From NCBI RefSeq assembly GCF_003477885.1, contig NZ_QUEE01000007.1, forward strand, positions 62,001-126,000: a stretch of 64,000 nt of DNA, given 5' to 3'. Shown one piece after another: positions 31,038 to 40,892 of this stretch (position 1 is its first letter; each line of letters starts with the position of its first letter). The notes beneath the pieces are model-generated. The model was not told where the DNA came from. It did not search any database and saw only the letters and a list, made by a program, of their open reading frames with translations. The stretch is from Lachnotalea sp. AF33-28 (GTDB taxonomy: Bacteria > Bacillota > Clostridia > Lachnospirales > Lachnospiraceae). A program made the position numbers and the translations under genes.

Positions 31038-32445
31038 TTTCCGGCTCGTTTTTGCGCTTTGTACTTCTCTGAACCGGAATGGAGAGCAGCTCTCTTGTAC
31101 GCTCTCCAAGCTGTTTTTCAATGGCTGTCAGCCGCTGCTCCGGCAAATTGAGGGACGGATGACGGGTGAACTTGAAGTCCACCATTCGCCGCAGCTGCGC
31201 TTTCTGCTTTGCCCCCATTACCTCTTTACATACATCCTCATAGGAAATGCGGTAGGGATTGGAACGGGTCTTTGCATACGCACTCAGGTTCTTGAAATCA
31301 TCCGGCATTGCATAGTTGAACAGCGACAAGCCGTTATCGAAGATGGGCGCAGGGGCGATAATTTCGCCCGTGTGATTGTTCCGCTGCAAGCCGAAGTTGC
31401 CGAAGTGTCTGTCCTCATTGTAAATCAGGGCATCGAAAACCAGCATACTGCAAAGCTGCTCGTAGAACTCGTCGCCCAAGGTCTTGTAATAATCAAGGCA
31501 GGCTTTCAGCGTCGTCTTGCGGAGAATACGCCCGACGGGGACGAAAGAGGTATCAATATCCGTGAACAGCCGGCACTTGGAAGCAAGGATACCTTTCCAG
31601 TTTTCCAAGTCATACTGTACGCAGCCGATGCCCATTTTGTCTGCGATCTGACAGGCATAATACTCGCTGTACGGCTCGTTTCCGGTGTTCGCAGCACCTT
31701 CCGTGCCGCCCTTATACAGATAGATGCCGTCACCCTCCACGAACCTCCAAGCCTTCCGCAGCATACCGTTGGTGGTCAGCTCCGGCGAGGTGGAGAATGC
31801 CTCCCGACTGCCGCCCACGCCGGTATAAGCCACCAGCGACAGCGCTTCGGAGAAGCGGTTTTCGTAGAGGTTATAATCGGCATATTTGCCGTCAAAGTCG
31901 GCGGGGACGACCCAATAGCTGTCGTTGAGGGACAGCCCCATACAGACATCAATGATGCCCTTCGTGTTGTTTACGCTCAGCCCCAGCGTCTTTAAGATTT
32001 CATCTACAAACTGCCGGTTCTTCGGAATCACCCGTCGTTCCAGCCACTTCACAACGCCCTCGTTTGTCAGCTCCAAGTCGAGGGGAAACAGCTTTTGCTT
32101 TGCCGTTTCGGTGTGAAGAATTGTCGCCTGCAAGCCCTCCAAGCCTCTTTCCTCCAGCGTGAAGGTCAGCAGGGTTTCATCATAAAGGCGCAGGCTATAT
32201 ACTTTTTCCATTGTGCTGCTCCTTTCCTCAAGCATTACGGACACATCCTTGTCAAGCGCTTCTGCGATCTTGATCATCAGGTCAAGGGAGAGATTTTGTG
32301 TTCCTTTTTCGATGCGGCAGATGTTGGAACGCTGGGTTCCGATGCGCTTTGCAAGCTGCTCCTGCGACAATCCTTTTTCCAGTCTTGCTTGCGTCAGCTT
32401 CTGCACGATGCTCTGCCTTGCCGCCAACAGTTCCTTTTCGGTCAT
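31033..32445 (-). CDS. XRE-HipA fusion: helix-turn-helix joined to HipA-like kinase domain
   Basis: 470 residues from the ATG at 32445. The first 65 are an XRE helix-turn-helix (LEKGLSQEQLAKRIGTQRSN, ICRIEKGTQNLSL). The remainder is a HipA-type protein kinase with the catalytic loop YNEDRHFGNFG near residue 350 and the metal site APIFDNGLSLF. In HipBA the two parts are separate antitoxin and toxin; HipA phosphorylates a tRNA synthetase and stops growth. Here both are in one chain, so the protein may self-neutralise and self-repress. The promoter carries an 18-bp palindrome between its -35 and -10 boxes. Confidence 0.88.
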   Translation of the reverse strand: MTEKELLAARQSIVQKLTQARLEKGLSQEQLAKRIGTQRSNICRIEKGTQNLSLDLMIKIAEALDKDVSVMLEERSSTMEKVYSLRLYDETLLTFTLEERGLEGLQATILHTETAKQKLFPLDLELTNEGVVKWLERRVIPKNRQFVDEILKTLGLSVNNTKGIIDVCMGLSLNDSYWVVPADFDGKYADYNLYENRFSEALSLVAYTGVGGSREAFSTSPELTTNGMLRKAWRFVEGDGIYLYKGGTEGAANTGNEPYSEYYACQIADKMGIGCVQYDLENWKGILASKCRLFTDIDTSFVPVGRILRKTTLKACLDYYKTLGDEFYEQLCSMLVFDALIYNEDRHFGNFGLQRNNHTGEIIAPAPIFDNGLSLFNYAMPDDFKNLSAYAKTRSNPYRISYEDVCKEVMGAKQKAQLRRMVDFKFTRHPSLNLPEQRLTAIEKQLGERTRELLSIPVQRSTKRKNEPER

Positions 32446-32473
32446 ACAAAACCCTCCCTTCCGATCCACTATA

Positions 32474-32502
32474 ATGTTATCATATATGATAACGATTGTC
32501 AA
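32474..32502 (-). promoter_or_regulatory. Promoter with operator palindrome for the HTH-HipA gene
   Basis: Minus strand TTGACA (32497-32502), 17 bases, TAACAT (32474-32479). A perfect 18-bp palindrome GTTATCATATATGATAAC (32476-32493) fills the spacer and overlaps the -10 box, which is where a dimeric XRE repressor would block transcription. Confidence 0.8.
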
Positions 32503-32511
32503 GAGGTTCGG

Positions 32512-35500
32512 CTATCTTTCCAAGTCCCTCGGTTTCTTTTCGGGCAGTTCTTCACCCTCATCGGGTTCACCGCCAACAATCTCGTTCTCACGCTTATCCA
32601 CATTGAGCAGGGCATTGAGTTCGTTCAGCCGGTCGGTCTTGGCTTTCAATTCTTCCTCCTGCGGGAACGGTCTTTCCACATCGACCTTCGCAGTTTCAAA
32701 CTGCTTTTTGGTGTTGTCAAGCTCCATTTCGTTCATCTCCAAACGCTTTGGAAGCCCCTCCAGCGCATTATCCAAGCGGGTGATATTACCAAAGGTGTCC
32801 GTGCCGAGGGTTACGGGATAGCCAAGCTCACCCTTGAGCCGCACTTTGTATTCTCTTGCTTCAAAGTACAGCTCCATCGTAAAGCCACGGTACTCACCGA
32901 GGGGGATGGGGTCGGGATTTGTCATTGCCTTACACGCCTCCAAAATGGCGTTGCCGGCATCCGCTTTCTCTGAATAGAAAGCACCCTTGACCGTCATACC
33001 CACAAAGGTTTCATCAGACGGCTTCGGGTGCTCTGCCACTCTTTCCATATCGGATTTTAATCCCGCAATTACATCCGTCCGCCGTGCGATCTCCTGTGGA
33101 TAGAACTTGATGATCTTATCCTCCAAAGCATATTTTTCGGAAAGGAAGCTGGACTTTAAGAGCCGTAGCTTCTGAACCTGAATATCCAAGTCCATCTTCT
33201 CTTTGATGTGGGGATTGCCGGTCGCCAGCATCTTGATTTCAGCATAGGACAGTGCGGTTTCGTCAATATCCTCGCAGGAGCGTACCGGCGATTTGCTGGT
33301 CATTATCTGCGAAGCGAACTTCTGCTTGCCTTCCACGAGCTGATATAAGTAGGCATCAAAGGTTTCTTCCGTTACAAAACGGTAGATGTGAACCTCTGCA
33401 TTTTCGTTGCCTTGCCGGATGCTTCTGCCGAGCCGCTGTTCCAAGTCAGACGGTCGCCACGGGCAATCGAGATCGGAGGATGCGGCAAGTTTGTTCTGCA
33501 CATTCGTACCGGCTCCCATCTTCTGCGTACTGCCCATCAGGATGCGGACATCCCCTCGGCGTACCTTCTTGAACAGCTCCAGCTTCTTTGCTTCGGTATC
33601 TGCTTCGTGGATGAACTTTATCTCATCGGCGGGTACGCCACGGGCAATCAGCTTCTGTCGAATGTCGTCATAGACATTGAAGGAGCCATCGTTTTTCGGC
33701 GTAGACAGGTCGCAGAAGAATAGCTGGGTCAACCGTTTCTCACTGCCACGCTCCCAAGTTTCAAACATAGCGTCCACGCAGGCGTTGAGCTTGCTGTCCT
33801 CAAAATCAGGGAGCAATGGATTGATAAGCCGCTGGTCAAGTGCCAGCTTTCTGCCGTCGTTTGTGATCTTGAGCATATTATCCACTCTTGCATCAACCAT
33901 ACCGTTCCGCACCCTTTCGGCTCTTTCCGCAAGCCCCGCAACCATATCCCTTTGGATTTCAGAGGGCTTCACCGAGATGTTGTGAAAGACCGCTTTCGGC
34001 ACTGGCAGGTCAAGCATATCCGCTGTTTTGATGTCTGCGATTTCCTTAAACATCGCCATCAGCTCCGGTAAATTGTAGAAGCGGGCAAAGCGTGTTTTGG
34101 CTCGGTATCCCGTTCCTTCGGGTGTTAGTTCTACTGCCGTAATGGTTTCTCCGAAAGTGGAAGCCCAGGCATCGAAGTGCTGCAAGTTGTTCTGAACAAG
34201 GGTGTTGTACTGCAAGTACCGCTGAATGGTGTAAAGCTCGACCATTGAATTGGAGATCGGCGTTCCTGTCGCAAACACTGTCCCACGCCCTCCGGTCAAC
34301 TCGTCCAAGTACCTGCATTTCATAAAGAGGTCGCTGGATTTCATCGCTTCGGTTTGGGCGATGCCGCCTACATTCCGCATCTTAGTAAAGAGGAACAGAT
34401 TCTTATAGTAGTGGCTCTCATCAATGAAAAGTCTGTCCACACCCAACTCCTCAAAGGTCACTGTATCATCCTTTTTGGATTGGTCGTTGAGCTTATCGAG
34501 CTTCTGCTTGACAGATTTCTTTGTGCGCTCCAGTTGTTTTACGGAGAAGTTATCTCCACGGTTCTTTTTCAATTCCGCAATGCCCTCCGTTACCTCATCA
34601 AGCTGCTGTTCGAGGATCGCCCGCTGCCGTTCAATGGACATCGGTATTTTCTCGAACTGCGAATGCCCGATAATGATGGCATCGTAATCGCCGGTGGCAA
34701 TTCTGCCGCAGAACTTTTTGCGGTTCTTGGTTTCAAAGTCTTTCTTCGTTGCCACCAAAATGTTGGCTGAGGGATAGAGCTGTAAAAACTCCGATGCCCA
34801 CTGCTCAGTGAGGTGGTTGGGTACGACAAACAGGGATTTACTGCACAATCCGAGCCGTTTGGACTCCATCGCCGCCGAAACCATCTCGAAGGTTTTCCCC
34901 GCGCCCACGGCGTGTGCAAGCAGCGTATTGCCGCCGTAAAGGATGTGTGCCACCGCATTTCTTTGGTGTTCCCGAAGCTCGATTTCCGGGTTCATACCGC
35001 TGAAAACGATGTGGCTTCCATCGTACTCACGGGGACGCAGGCTGTTGAATTTTTCGTTGTAAAGGATGCAAAGCTGTTCTCTGCGTTCGGGGTCAGACCA
35101 TACCCAATCCTGAAAGCCCTGCTTGATAAGCTCCTGCTTTGCCTGTGCGATTGCCGTTTCCTTCTTGTTCAGAATGGCTTTCTTTTTGCCGTCTGCGTCC
35201 TCTACATAGTCGAAGATGCGGACATCCTTCAGATTCAGGGTTTCCTCGATGATCTTGTAGGCGTTGATGCGCCCCGTACCATAGGTGCTGTATGCCTTTA
35301 CATTGCTGCGGTCATAGGACTTGCCCTCAATATTCCACTCACCGGTATAGGCAGAGAAATGCACCTTGATGTTCCACTGTGCGTATCTCGGTGTCCCCAA
35401 GAACTCAAACATAAACTGTTCGACGATTTCGGTCGGCAGCCAAGTAGCACCGAGCCGAACGGCGATCTCGCTGGCGGTCAGGTCTTTGGGCTGCACCCGT

Positions 35501-38500
35501 TCCAGCGCTTCTACATTGACGGTGTAATCTTCGGGGTAAAGCTCCGCCGACTTTCGGGCGAGTGCCAACTTTTCACGCACATTGCCGGAGAGGTATTCAT
35601 CTGCCATCAGGTACTTTGCCTGTGCGGAATTGCCGTACCCGTGCATCGGATTCAGAAAGATAACACCCTTCAGGTCTGCAAAGATTTCTTCCTCGGTCTT
35701 ACCGGTCAACTCGCACATATAATCCATATCCACACGGGCTTTTTCGCCCATAGACACGGCAAGTGCTTCACTGGCGGTATCTACGGAAGTGACCGGGGTA
35801 TGTGGCTTGATGGTTCGCTTGTAGAATATATCCGCCTTGCGTTCAAGTTGTCCTTCATCGCCCAAGACCTCAAGAGCCGAGAGCAGAGAAAAGGAACTGT
35901 CCTGCGAAAATGCGGAGATGTTGGCTCGGCTGTTGATCAGCCCGTACTGCCCCGAAAAGGTATCATAAAGAGCGTTTAATCGCTCCTGCTCCGCTTTAAT
36001 TTCCGAGTCTGGGTAATCCTCCGTCTGCAATTCGATTAGCTTTCTGACCGAATCACGGATGCGGATCATACCCTTTATGCGGTTCTCTGCGGTAGCCGAT
36101 ACCTCCACCGGAGCCATACGGCTGTTTTCTCGGAAGTAGATTTTATCGTCCAGCACCGTATAGGAGAAGTTACGGACGGTGGGATCTGCGGGAATGGAAT
36201 TGTCCTCCTCTGCAAGCTCATCCTCCACCTCATATACGGTCAGCTCACCGTGAATATTGGAAACGGCTTCGCTGAGTTGCTCGGCAAGGTCTGCCCCCTC
36301 GTAAGGTACGCAGGTGGCTTCGGGACCGAAACGCCCCGACACTATTTTCATCTCTCCGAGTATCATTTCGGGATGCTCAACAAAGTACCTGTTCATCAGG
36401 ATACCGTTTTCATCTGTGCCGAGCTGTACCCAATCCGGCTCTATATCCACAATGCGGTCACGCTTTTGCAGAATAAGAATGTCCGAAACGACCTCCGTTC
36501 CGGCGTTACCCTTAAAGGTGTTGTTCGGCAAACGGATAGCACCAAGCAGGTCGGCTCGCTGAGCAATATACTTGCGGACAGCGGAGTTTTCCTTATCCAT
36601 CGTTCCCTTGCTGGTGATGAGAGCCATTACGCCGCCCGGGCGGAGCTTGTCCAAGGATTTGGCGAAGAAGTAGTCGTGGATGAGGAACTTGTGCTTGTCG
36701 TAACGCTTGTCAGGAACCTTGAAATCCCCGAAGGGTACATTCCCCACAACGGCATCAAAGAAGCTGTCGGGGAGGTTGGTTTCCTCAAAGCCCTGTGCGG
36801 CGATAGAGGACTTTTGATATAACTGCTGTGCAATACCGGCAGAAATTGTGTCCAGTTCCACACCGTAGATCTTGCTTTCCTTCATTTCTTCGGGAAGCAT
36901 ACCGATAAAATGCCCGATGCCGCAGGACGGCTCCAAGATGTTACCCTCACGGAAACCAAGCTGTTTCATCACCTTATACACGGCATTGATAACCGTTGGC
37001 GGCGTGTAGAAAGCGGTCAGGGTGCTTTCTCTTGCGGAAGCGTATTCCTCCGGCGTCAGGATGTTTTTCAGCATCCCGAACTCTGTCTGCCAAGAACCTG
37101 CTCTTTCATCAAAGGCTTCGGGAATACCGCCCCAGCCCACATATTTAGAGAGGATGATCTGCTCGTCCGGTGTGGCGAAGCGGTTTTCTTCCTGACACCT
37201 TTTCAGAACGGTGATCGCCGCATAGTTGCGGTGGAAGCGTTCTTTCTTGTTAACCTCCTCGACCTCGTGAGAAGCAAGGTCAAAGGTATGACGGTCTGCC
37301 ATTGGGATTTCGGGATGAATATCAAAGGTCTGCACCCGGCTTTTCTTCGGTTGCTCCCAAACAGGGGTAAGGGGTGCTTCCACCCGTGCCAGTTCTTCCT
37401 CGGAGAGATAAACAAGGTCGTCAAAGGACAGTGCTTGCAGTCCTTTTTCGGTCAGTTCTTCAAGGGATGCATACTGTTCACTGCGGACGACTTTTCCATC
37501 CACAAGGGTTTCGATGCGAAAATCCACAAGATTGACCCTTGCCTGTATTTCGTGCTTGTCGTCCTCAGTCGTGGTGTAGGCAACACCCACATTTGCAAGG
37601 TCGGTGTAGTCCGCACCATCCTCACGCTGATATTCCTCACGACAAAAATCGTCAATCAGCCGCTTCGCCGTATCAAGGGAGGCTTTGGGACGATCAATGG
37701 GAGGAATCCCTTGAAGCTGTTTCAGATAGTCGTTTGCCTGCCATTCGCTGGCAAACTCCTCGCTAACGCCCTCCTCGTCTACATAGATTGCGCTGCGGGT
37801 TTCATCCCAGACCGCATAGCTGTTTTCTGTTTCAATGACGGCAAATCGTTCCACAAGATAGGGGCTGTCGATGATCTCAAAGCCCTTGGGCGGGGGGTCA
37901 AGCTGGGTGATAAAGTCGTGGGGGATGGTACTGCCGTCTTTGTCCTTATACAGAACAATGGTCATAGGGACACCGTAGTAGTTTTCCTCCTTGATGTCCT
38001 TCTCGAACTGATAAGGACTGGTGTACTCGATGCTTTCACCGACCTTGCCGTCCGTGCCGAGATAGTCGATCCTGCCGATAGGTTTGGACTCGATGGGTGC
38101 TTCCTTCGTGGCGGAAACCACGGTGCGGGTAATGCGCTCGCCGTTCTCAACGGCGTTGACCGCTACATCGTACCCTCTGTCGGTCAGCATTGTAAGGTAG
38201 GTTTCCAAGCGGTGCTGCGGGAAACCGCACATTTCGATACGGCTATCTGCGCCCAACGCACGGCTGGTTAGCGTAAGGTCAAGGCTATTTCCAACGGTTT
38301 TGGCATCATCCGCATAGGCTTCAAAGAAATCACCCATCTGATACAGTACAAGGCTGTTCGGGTTGTCTGCTTTGGTTTCAAGATATGCTTGATAGAACTC
38401 CGGCAAAGCAGCATCCTTTGGCTTTTCTCTTTCTGCTGCCTGTTCGATACGCTCCACAACACTCTGCGGCAAGTCCTGCACATAGTAGGTGGTTTCACCT

Positions 38501-40878
38501 TCAGGAGAGATATGGGCAATGTTCTGATAGTCCCCATTGACCTCCACGGCACGATTCCAAACAGTCAGTCCGTTGCCGAGATAGCCCATCCCAATGTCAT
38601 ACTGGGTAGACTGTTCTTCGGGTTGCTTTTCGGCAACCTTCAAATGGTCATTCAACGGGTTTTCCTGCACCTTGCTGTCGAACTCGGCTCTCGTCATTTC
38701 CTTGTTGAAAAGCGGAAACTGCGTATCATAGAGCATCACACGCTCGTCATCAAAGGAGAGAATTTCATACTCGTTTGCGCCGAGATAGACGGTGCTGCCA
38801 AGGTGGTATTCATATCGCTCGTTCTTCGGCTCTGCCTTTTCAGTAGGTACAGTGGATAAGATTTCTCTATTCCTTCGTTCCTCGGCAAGCTCTGCACGGC
38901 GTTCTTCCTGCCTTTGCAGCCACGCAGGATACTGCGCCTTTTCCTTCGGATTAAGGTAGCGGTCAAGTTTTATCAGCTCGGCAATACGCTTTACCACCTG
39001 ACTCCATTTCAGGTCAATGTGGGGCTTATCGTTTCCGATTCCCTTAGAGATGCGGATACCCTTACCGTCGTGCTGCTCATCAATGCCTGCACCGACAATT
39101 ACGGGATAAGCGCCGCCCCAGCCGTATTCATTTTTCAGAAAGTCGGCATTTTCCTTTGCAGACAGGCTCTTTTGGAACTGCTCATAGATTCGCATTTTTC
39201 CCTCAGAGATGCCGCTGCCACGGGTGAGAACGGTGTCGATGATCTCCTGAGAGAAAGTAAAAGCAGAGGACTTTCGTTCCTCTGCTTCTGCCGTCATCAA
39301 GCTCAACTGCCCGTCGATGGACGGCAATGGCTTCATCGTGTCCTGCAACTCACCAAGAAGCCGCATCGCTTCAAAGTGCTGGGCAATTACGCCCCAATCA
39401 TAGAAGCTCTGCGCTGTGCGGGAAAGATAACTGCCCTCCCAAAGCTGCAACACATTCTGATAGGTCTTATAGCCCACACGCCGTCCGTCGCTCAGAATGA
39501 CCTCGGTGTAGTCGTTGTTGAAAATGCTCTTGATATAAGAAGTACGGGCATCCCTATCAGCGGTTGCTTCAAAGAATGCCCGTATCTCGTCCTTGCTCGC
39601 TTTCAGGTGCGGCGTAGTACCGAGGATTTCACGAACGGTATCGTCGCCGCCGAAAAACGGCAGGCTTTTATCCTCGTGGCTTCGGTCGTAATAGTCTAAG
39701 CGAAGATTACCTCCGCCATCACGATCTCCTGAACCCGGCTCCGGATACTGTTCATCTTCCGAACCCAGCTCATCATATCCGTCGCTTTCAGATTCTCCGT
39801 CACGCCCTCCGACGCTGCCATCTGCTCCGTCAGCATCTGTTCCAGCTCGTTCGCTCTGCGCTCCGTGTCGTTCAGATGCTCGTTCAGGGTGCAGCTCGTC
39901 AGCAGGTTGTAGTAGCGTACCTTGTGATGCTCCTTCAGGAACTTCCTCCGCATCCGGGCGTACCTGCCCATCGACAGCTCCGGCTGCTCCGGCATCGTCA
40001 AATCGGGAAGCAGATAATCCCCCTGCCTCGTGTAAGTGATCTCGTTCATCGTCAGGACTCCTTTCGTTTTTTTCTTTGCCTACATTGTAATCGGCTTTGG
40101 TTTTCTCTGCAATTATGCGATTTTGACGGTCGAGGGCAAGAATGGTGCGGGAAATCTCCGCAAGTCCCATTTCCGCAATATCACTGGTGGCATATCCGAG
40201 AGCGTTCAGCGTAGCAGGTGTTGTAAAGTTCACCACATCCCGAAGATCATCAGGTTCAAAGTATTCTCCGGCTTCAATGCCCAGGCGGGTCATTGTCATA
40301 TAGGCGACACTGTTTCTAACTGCCGTTTTGAAAATATGGGTGATTTCTTCTTCGGAAACACCGTCCAAGAAGCTGTCCTTCACGCTGTAAATCAGGTCAG
40401 GAAGATAGTCGGGGATGTTGTCCTCTACTGCGTTTCTCGCCGCCGACTCAATGGCAGCGGCAAGGGTTTCCTTTTCGTTCAGCTCTCCGAAGGTGCTTTC
40501 CAGCGTGTCGATCACCTCCGCCGTGTACTCATCCCGCATTTGCCAAATGGGAACTCTGCGGGAAAAGCGGCTCGGATGCGTGTCGGAAATATCGAAGTAG
40601 TGAACAAGCCGCTGGCGGCGTCGGTCGGCATCCTCAAAAACGGCAATGCCGTGCGCCCCACGATTGACCCATCGCCCGAACTTTTGGTTCCAGTCGTCGA
40701 TCTGAAGAACGGCGGTGGCATCCGGTCGCTGTGCGTGAACCAAAAGCTGCTCATCAAAGCGCAAGCGGTAGTTGTAGCAGGCAGAGCGCAGAAACGCTTC
40801 CCAGCTTTCGGGGTTTGCAACGACCATTTTGCAGGTTCTGTTATACAGCTCCGAAATGAAGTCGTATTTTCGTGCCAT
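32512..40878 (-). CDS. Giant polyvalent protein (LtrC-like) with N6-methylase, MutS-like and SNF2 helicase domains
   Basis: 2788 residues. The N-terminal 250 are an ArdC/LtrC-type region (LRFDEQLLVHAQRPDATAVL, FGRWVNRGAHGIAVFED). Residues about 277-394 are a low-complexity stretch that coincides with a nested TnpV gene in another frame. A MutS mismatch-domain-like segment lies near 826-916 (FYQAYLETKADNPNSLVLYQ, MGDFFEAYADDAKTV). An N6-adenine methylase follows with LEPSCGIGHF near 1316 and VVGNVPFGDF near 1381 (NVPF in place of NPPF/Y). A SNF2 helicase closes the protein: Walker A AVGAGKTFEM near 1991, DESH near 2151 and RLGRSIRQGN near 2483. Such proteins are the hallmark of Tn1549-type elements and probably protect or remodel the transferred strand. 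Intact. Confidence 0.9.
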   Translation of the reverse strand: MARKYDFISELYNRTCKMVVANPESWEAFLRSACYNYRLRFDEQLLVHAQRPDATAVLQIDDWNQKFGRWVNRGAHGIAVFEDADRRRQRLVHYFDISDTHPSRFSRRVPIWQMRDEYTAEVIDTLESTFGELNEKETLAAAIESAARNAVEDNIPDYLPDLIYSVKDSFLDGVSEEEITHIFKTAVRNSVAYMTMTRLGIEAGEYFEPDDLRDVVNFTTPATLNALGYATSDIAEMGLAEISRTILALDRQNRIIAEKTKADYNVGKEKNERSPDDERDHLHEAGGLSASRFDDAGAAGAVDGQVRPDAEEVPEGASQGTLLQPADELHPERASERHGAQSERAGTDADGADGSVGGRDGESESDGYDELGSEDEQYPEPGSGDRDGGGNLRLDYYDRSHEDKSLPFFGGDDTVREILGTTPHLKASKDEIRAFFEATADRDARTSYIKSIFNNDYTEVILSDGRRVGYKTYQNVLQLWEGSYLSRTAQSFYDWGVIAQHFEAMRLLGELQDTMKPLPSIDGQLSLMTAEAEERKSSAFTFSQEIIDTVLTRGSGISEGKMRIYEQFQKSLSAKENADFLKNEYGWGGAYPVIVGAGIDEQHDGKGIRISKGIGNDKPHIDLKWSQVVKRIAELIKLDRYLNPKEKAQYPAWLQRQEERRAELAEERRNREILSTVPTEKAEPKNERYEYHLGSTVYLGANEYEILSFDDERVMLYDTQFPLFNKEMTRAEFDSKVQENPLNDHLKVAEKQPEEQSTQYDIGMGYLGNGLTVWNRAVEVNGDYQNIAHISPEGETTYYVQDLPQSVVERIEQAAEREKPKDAALPEFYQAYLETKADNPNSLVLYQMGDFFEAYADDAKTVGNSLDLTLTSRALGADSRIEMCGFPQHRLETYLTMLTDRGYDVAVNAVENGERITRTVVSATKEAPIESKPIGRIDYLGTDGKVGESIEYTSPYQFEKDIKEENYYGVPMTIVLYKDKDGSTIPHDFITQLDPPPKGFEIIDSPYLVERFAVIETENSYAVWDETRSAIYVDEEGVSEEFASEWQANDYLKQLQGIPPIDRPKASLDTAKRLIDDFCREEYQREDGADYTDLANVGVAYTTTEDDKHEIQARVNLVDFRIETLVDGKVVRSEQYASLEELTEKGLQALSFDDLVYLSEEELARVEAPLTPVWEQPKKSRVQTFDIHPEIPMADRHTFDLASHEVEEVNKKERFHRNYAAITVLKRCQEENRFATPDEQIILSKYVGWGGIPEAFDERAGSWQTEFGMLKNILTPEEYASARESTLTAFYTPPTVINAVYKVMKQLGFREGNILEPSCGIGHFIGMLPEEMKESKIYGVELDTISAGIAQQLYQKSSIAAQGFEETNLPDSFFDAVVGNVPFGDFKVPDKRYDKHKFLIHDYFFAKSLDKLRPGGVMALITSKGTMDKENSAVRKYIAQRADLLGAIRLPNNTFKGNAGTEVVSDILILQKRDRIVDIEPDWVQLGTDENGILMNRYFVEHPEMILGEMKIVSGRFGPEATCVPYEGADLAEQLSEAVSNIHGELTVYEVEDELAEEDNSIPADPTVRNFSYTVLDDKIYFRENSRMAPVEVSATAENRIKGMIRIRDSVRKLIELQTEDYPDSEIKAEQERLNALYDTFSGQYGLINSRANISAFSQDSSFSLLSALEVLGDEGQLERKADIFYKRTIKPHTPVTSVDTASEALAVSMGEKARVDMDYMCELTGKTEEEIFADLKGVIFLNPMHGYGNSAQAKYLMADEYLSGNVREKLALARKSAELYPEDYTVNVEALERVQPKDLTASEIAVRLGATWLPTEIVEQFMFEFLGTPRYAQWNIKVHFSAYTGEWNIEGKSYDRSNVKAYSTYGTGRINAYKIIEETLNLKDVRIFDYVEDADGKKKAILNKKETAIAQAKQELIKQGFQDWVWSDPERREQLCILYNEKFNSLRPREYDGSHIVFSGMNPEIELREHQRNAVAHILYGGNTLLAHAVGAGKTFEMVSAAMESKRLGLCSKSLFVVPNHLTEQWASEFLQLYPSANILVATKKDFETKNRKKFCGRIATGDYDAIIIGHSQFEKIPMSIERQRAILEQQLDEVTEGIAELKKNRGDNFSVKQLERTKKSVKQKLDKLNDQSKKDDTVTFEELGVDRLFIDESHYYKNLFLFTKMRNVGGIAQTEAMKSSDLFMKCRYLDELTGGRGTVFATGTPISNSMVELYTIQRYLQYNTLVQNNLQHFDAWASTFGETITAVELTPEGTGYRAKTRFARFYNLPELMAMFKEIADIKTADMLDLPVPKAVFHNISVKPSEIQRDMVAGLAERAERVRNGMVDARVDNMLKITNDGRKLALDQRLINPLLPDFEDSKLNACVDAMFETWERGSEKRLTQLFFCDLSTPKNDGSFNVYDDIRQKLIARGVPADEIKFIHEADTEAKKLELFKKVRRGDVRILMGSTQKMGAGTNVQNKLAASSDLDCPWRPSDLEQRLGRSIRQGNENAEVHIYRFVTEETFDAYLYQLVEGKQKFASQIMTSKSPVRSCEDIDETALSYAEIKMLATGNPHIKEKMDLDIQVQKLRLLKSSFLSEKYALEDKIIKFYPQEIARRTDVIAGLKSDMERVAEHPKPSDETFVGMTVKGAFYSEKADAGNAILEACKAMTNPDPIPLGEYRGFTMELYFEAREYKVRLKGELGYPVTLGTDTFGNITRLDNALEGLPKRLEMNEMELDNTKKQFETAKVDVERPFPQEEELKAKTDRLNELNALLNVDKRENEIVGGEPDEGEELPEKKPRDLER
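39696..40049 (-). CDS. tnpV: TnpV protein, nested in another frame inside the giant gene
   Basis: 117 residues (MNEITYTRQGDYLLPDLTMP, RYARMRRKFLKEHHKVRYYN, NLKATDMMSWVRKMNSIRSR), which I recognise as the transposon-encoded TnpV family. It lies wholly within the giant gene on the same strand but shifted by one base. A strong ribosome site AAAGGAG lies eight bases before its ATG. The giant protein is low-complexity (Glu, Asp, Gly-rich) exactly here, as expected for a frame forced by another gene. Function of TnpV unknown. Confidence 0.8.
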   Translation of the reverse strand: MNEITYTRQGDYLLPDLTMPEQPELSMGRYARMRRKFLKEHHKVRYYNLLTSCTLNEHLNDTERRANELEQMLTEQMAASEGVTENLKATDMMSWVRKMNSIRSRVQEIVMAEVIFA

Positions 40879-40892
40879 CGGCGGACACCTCC

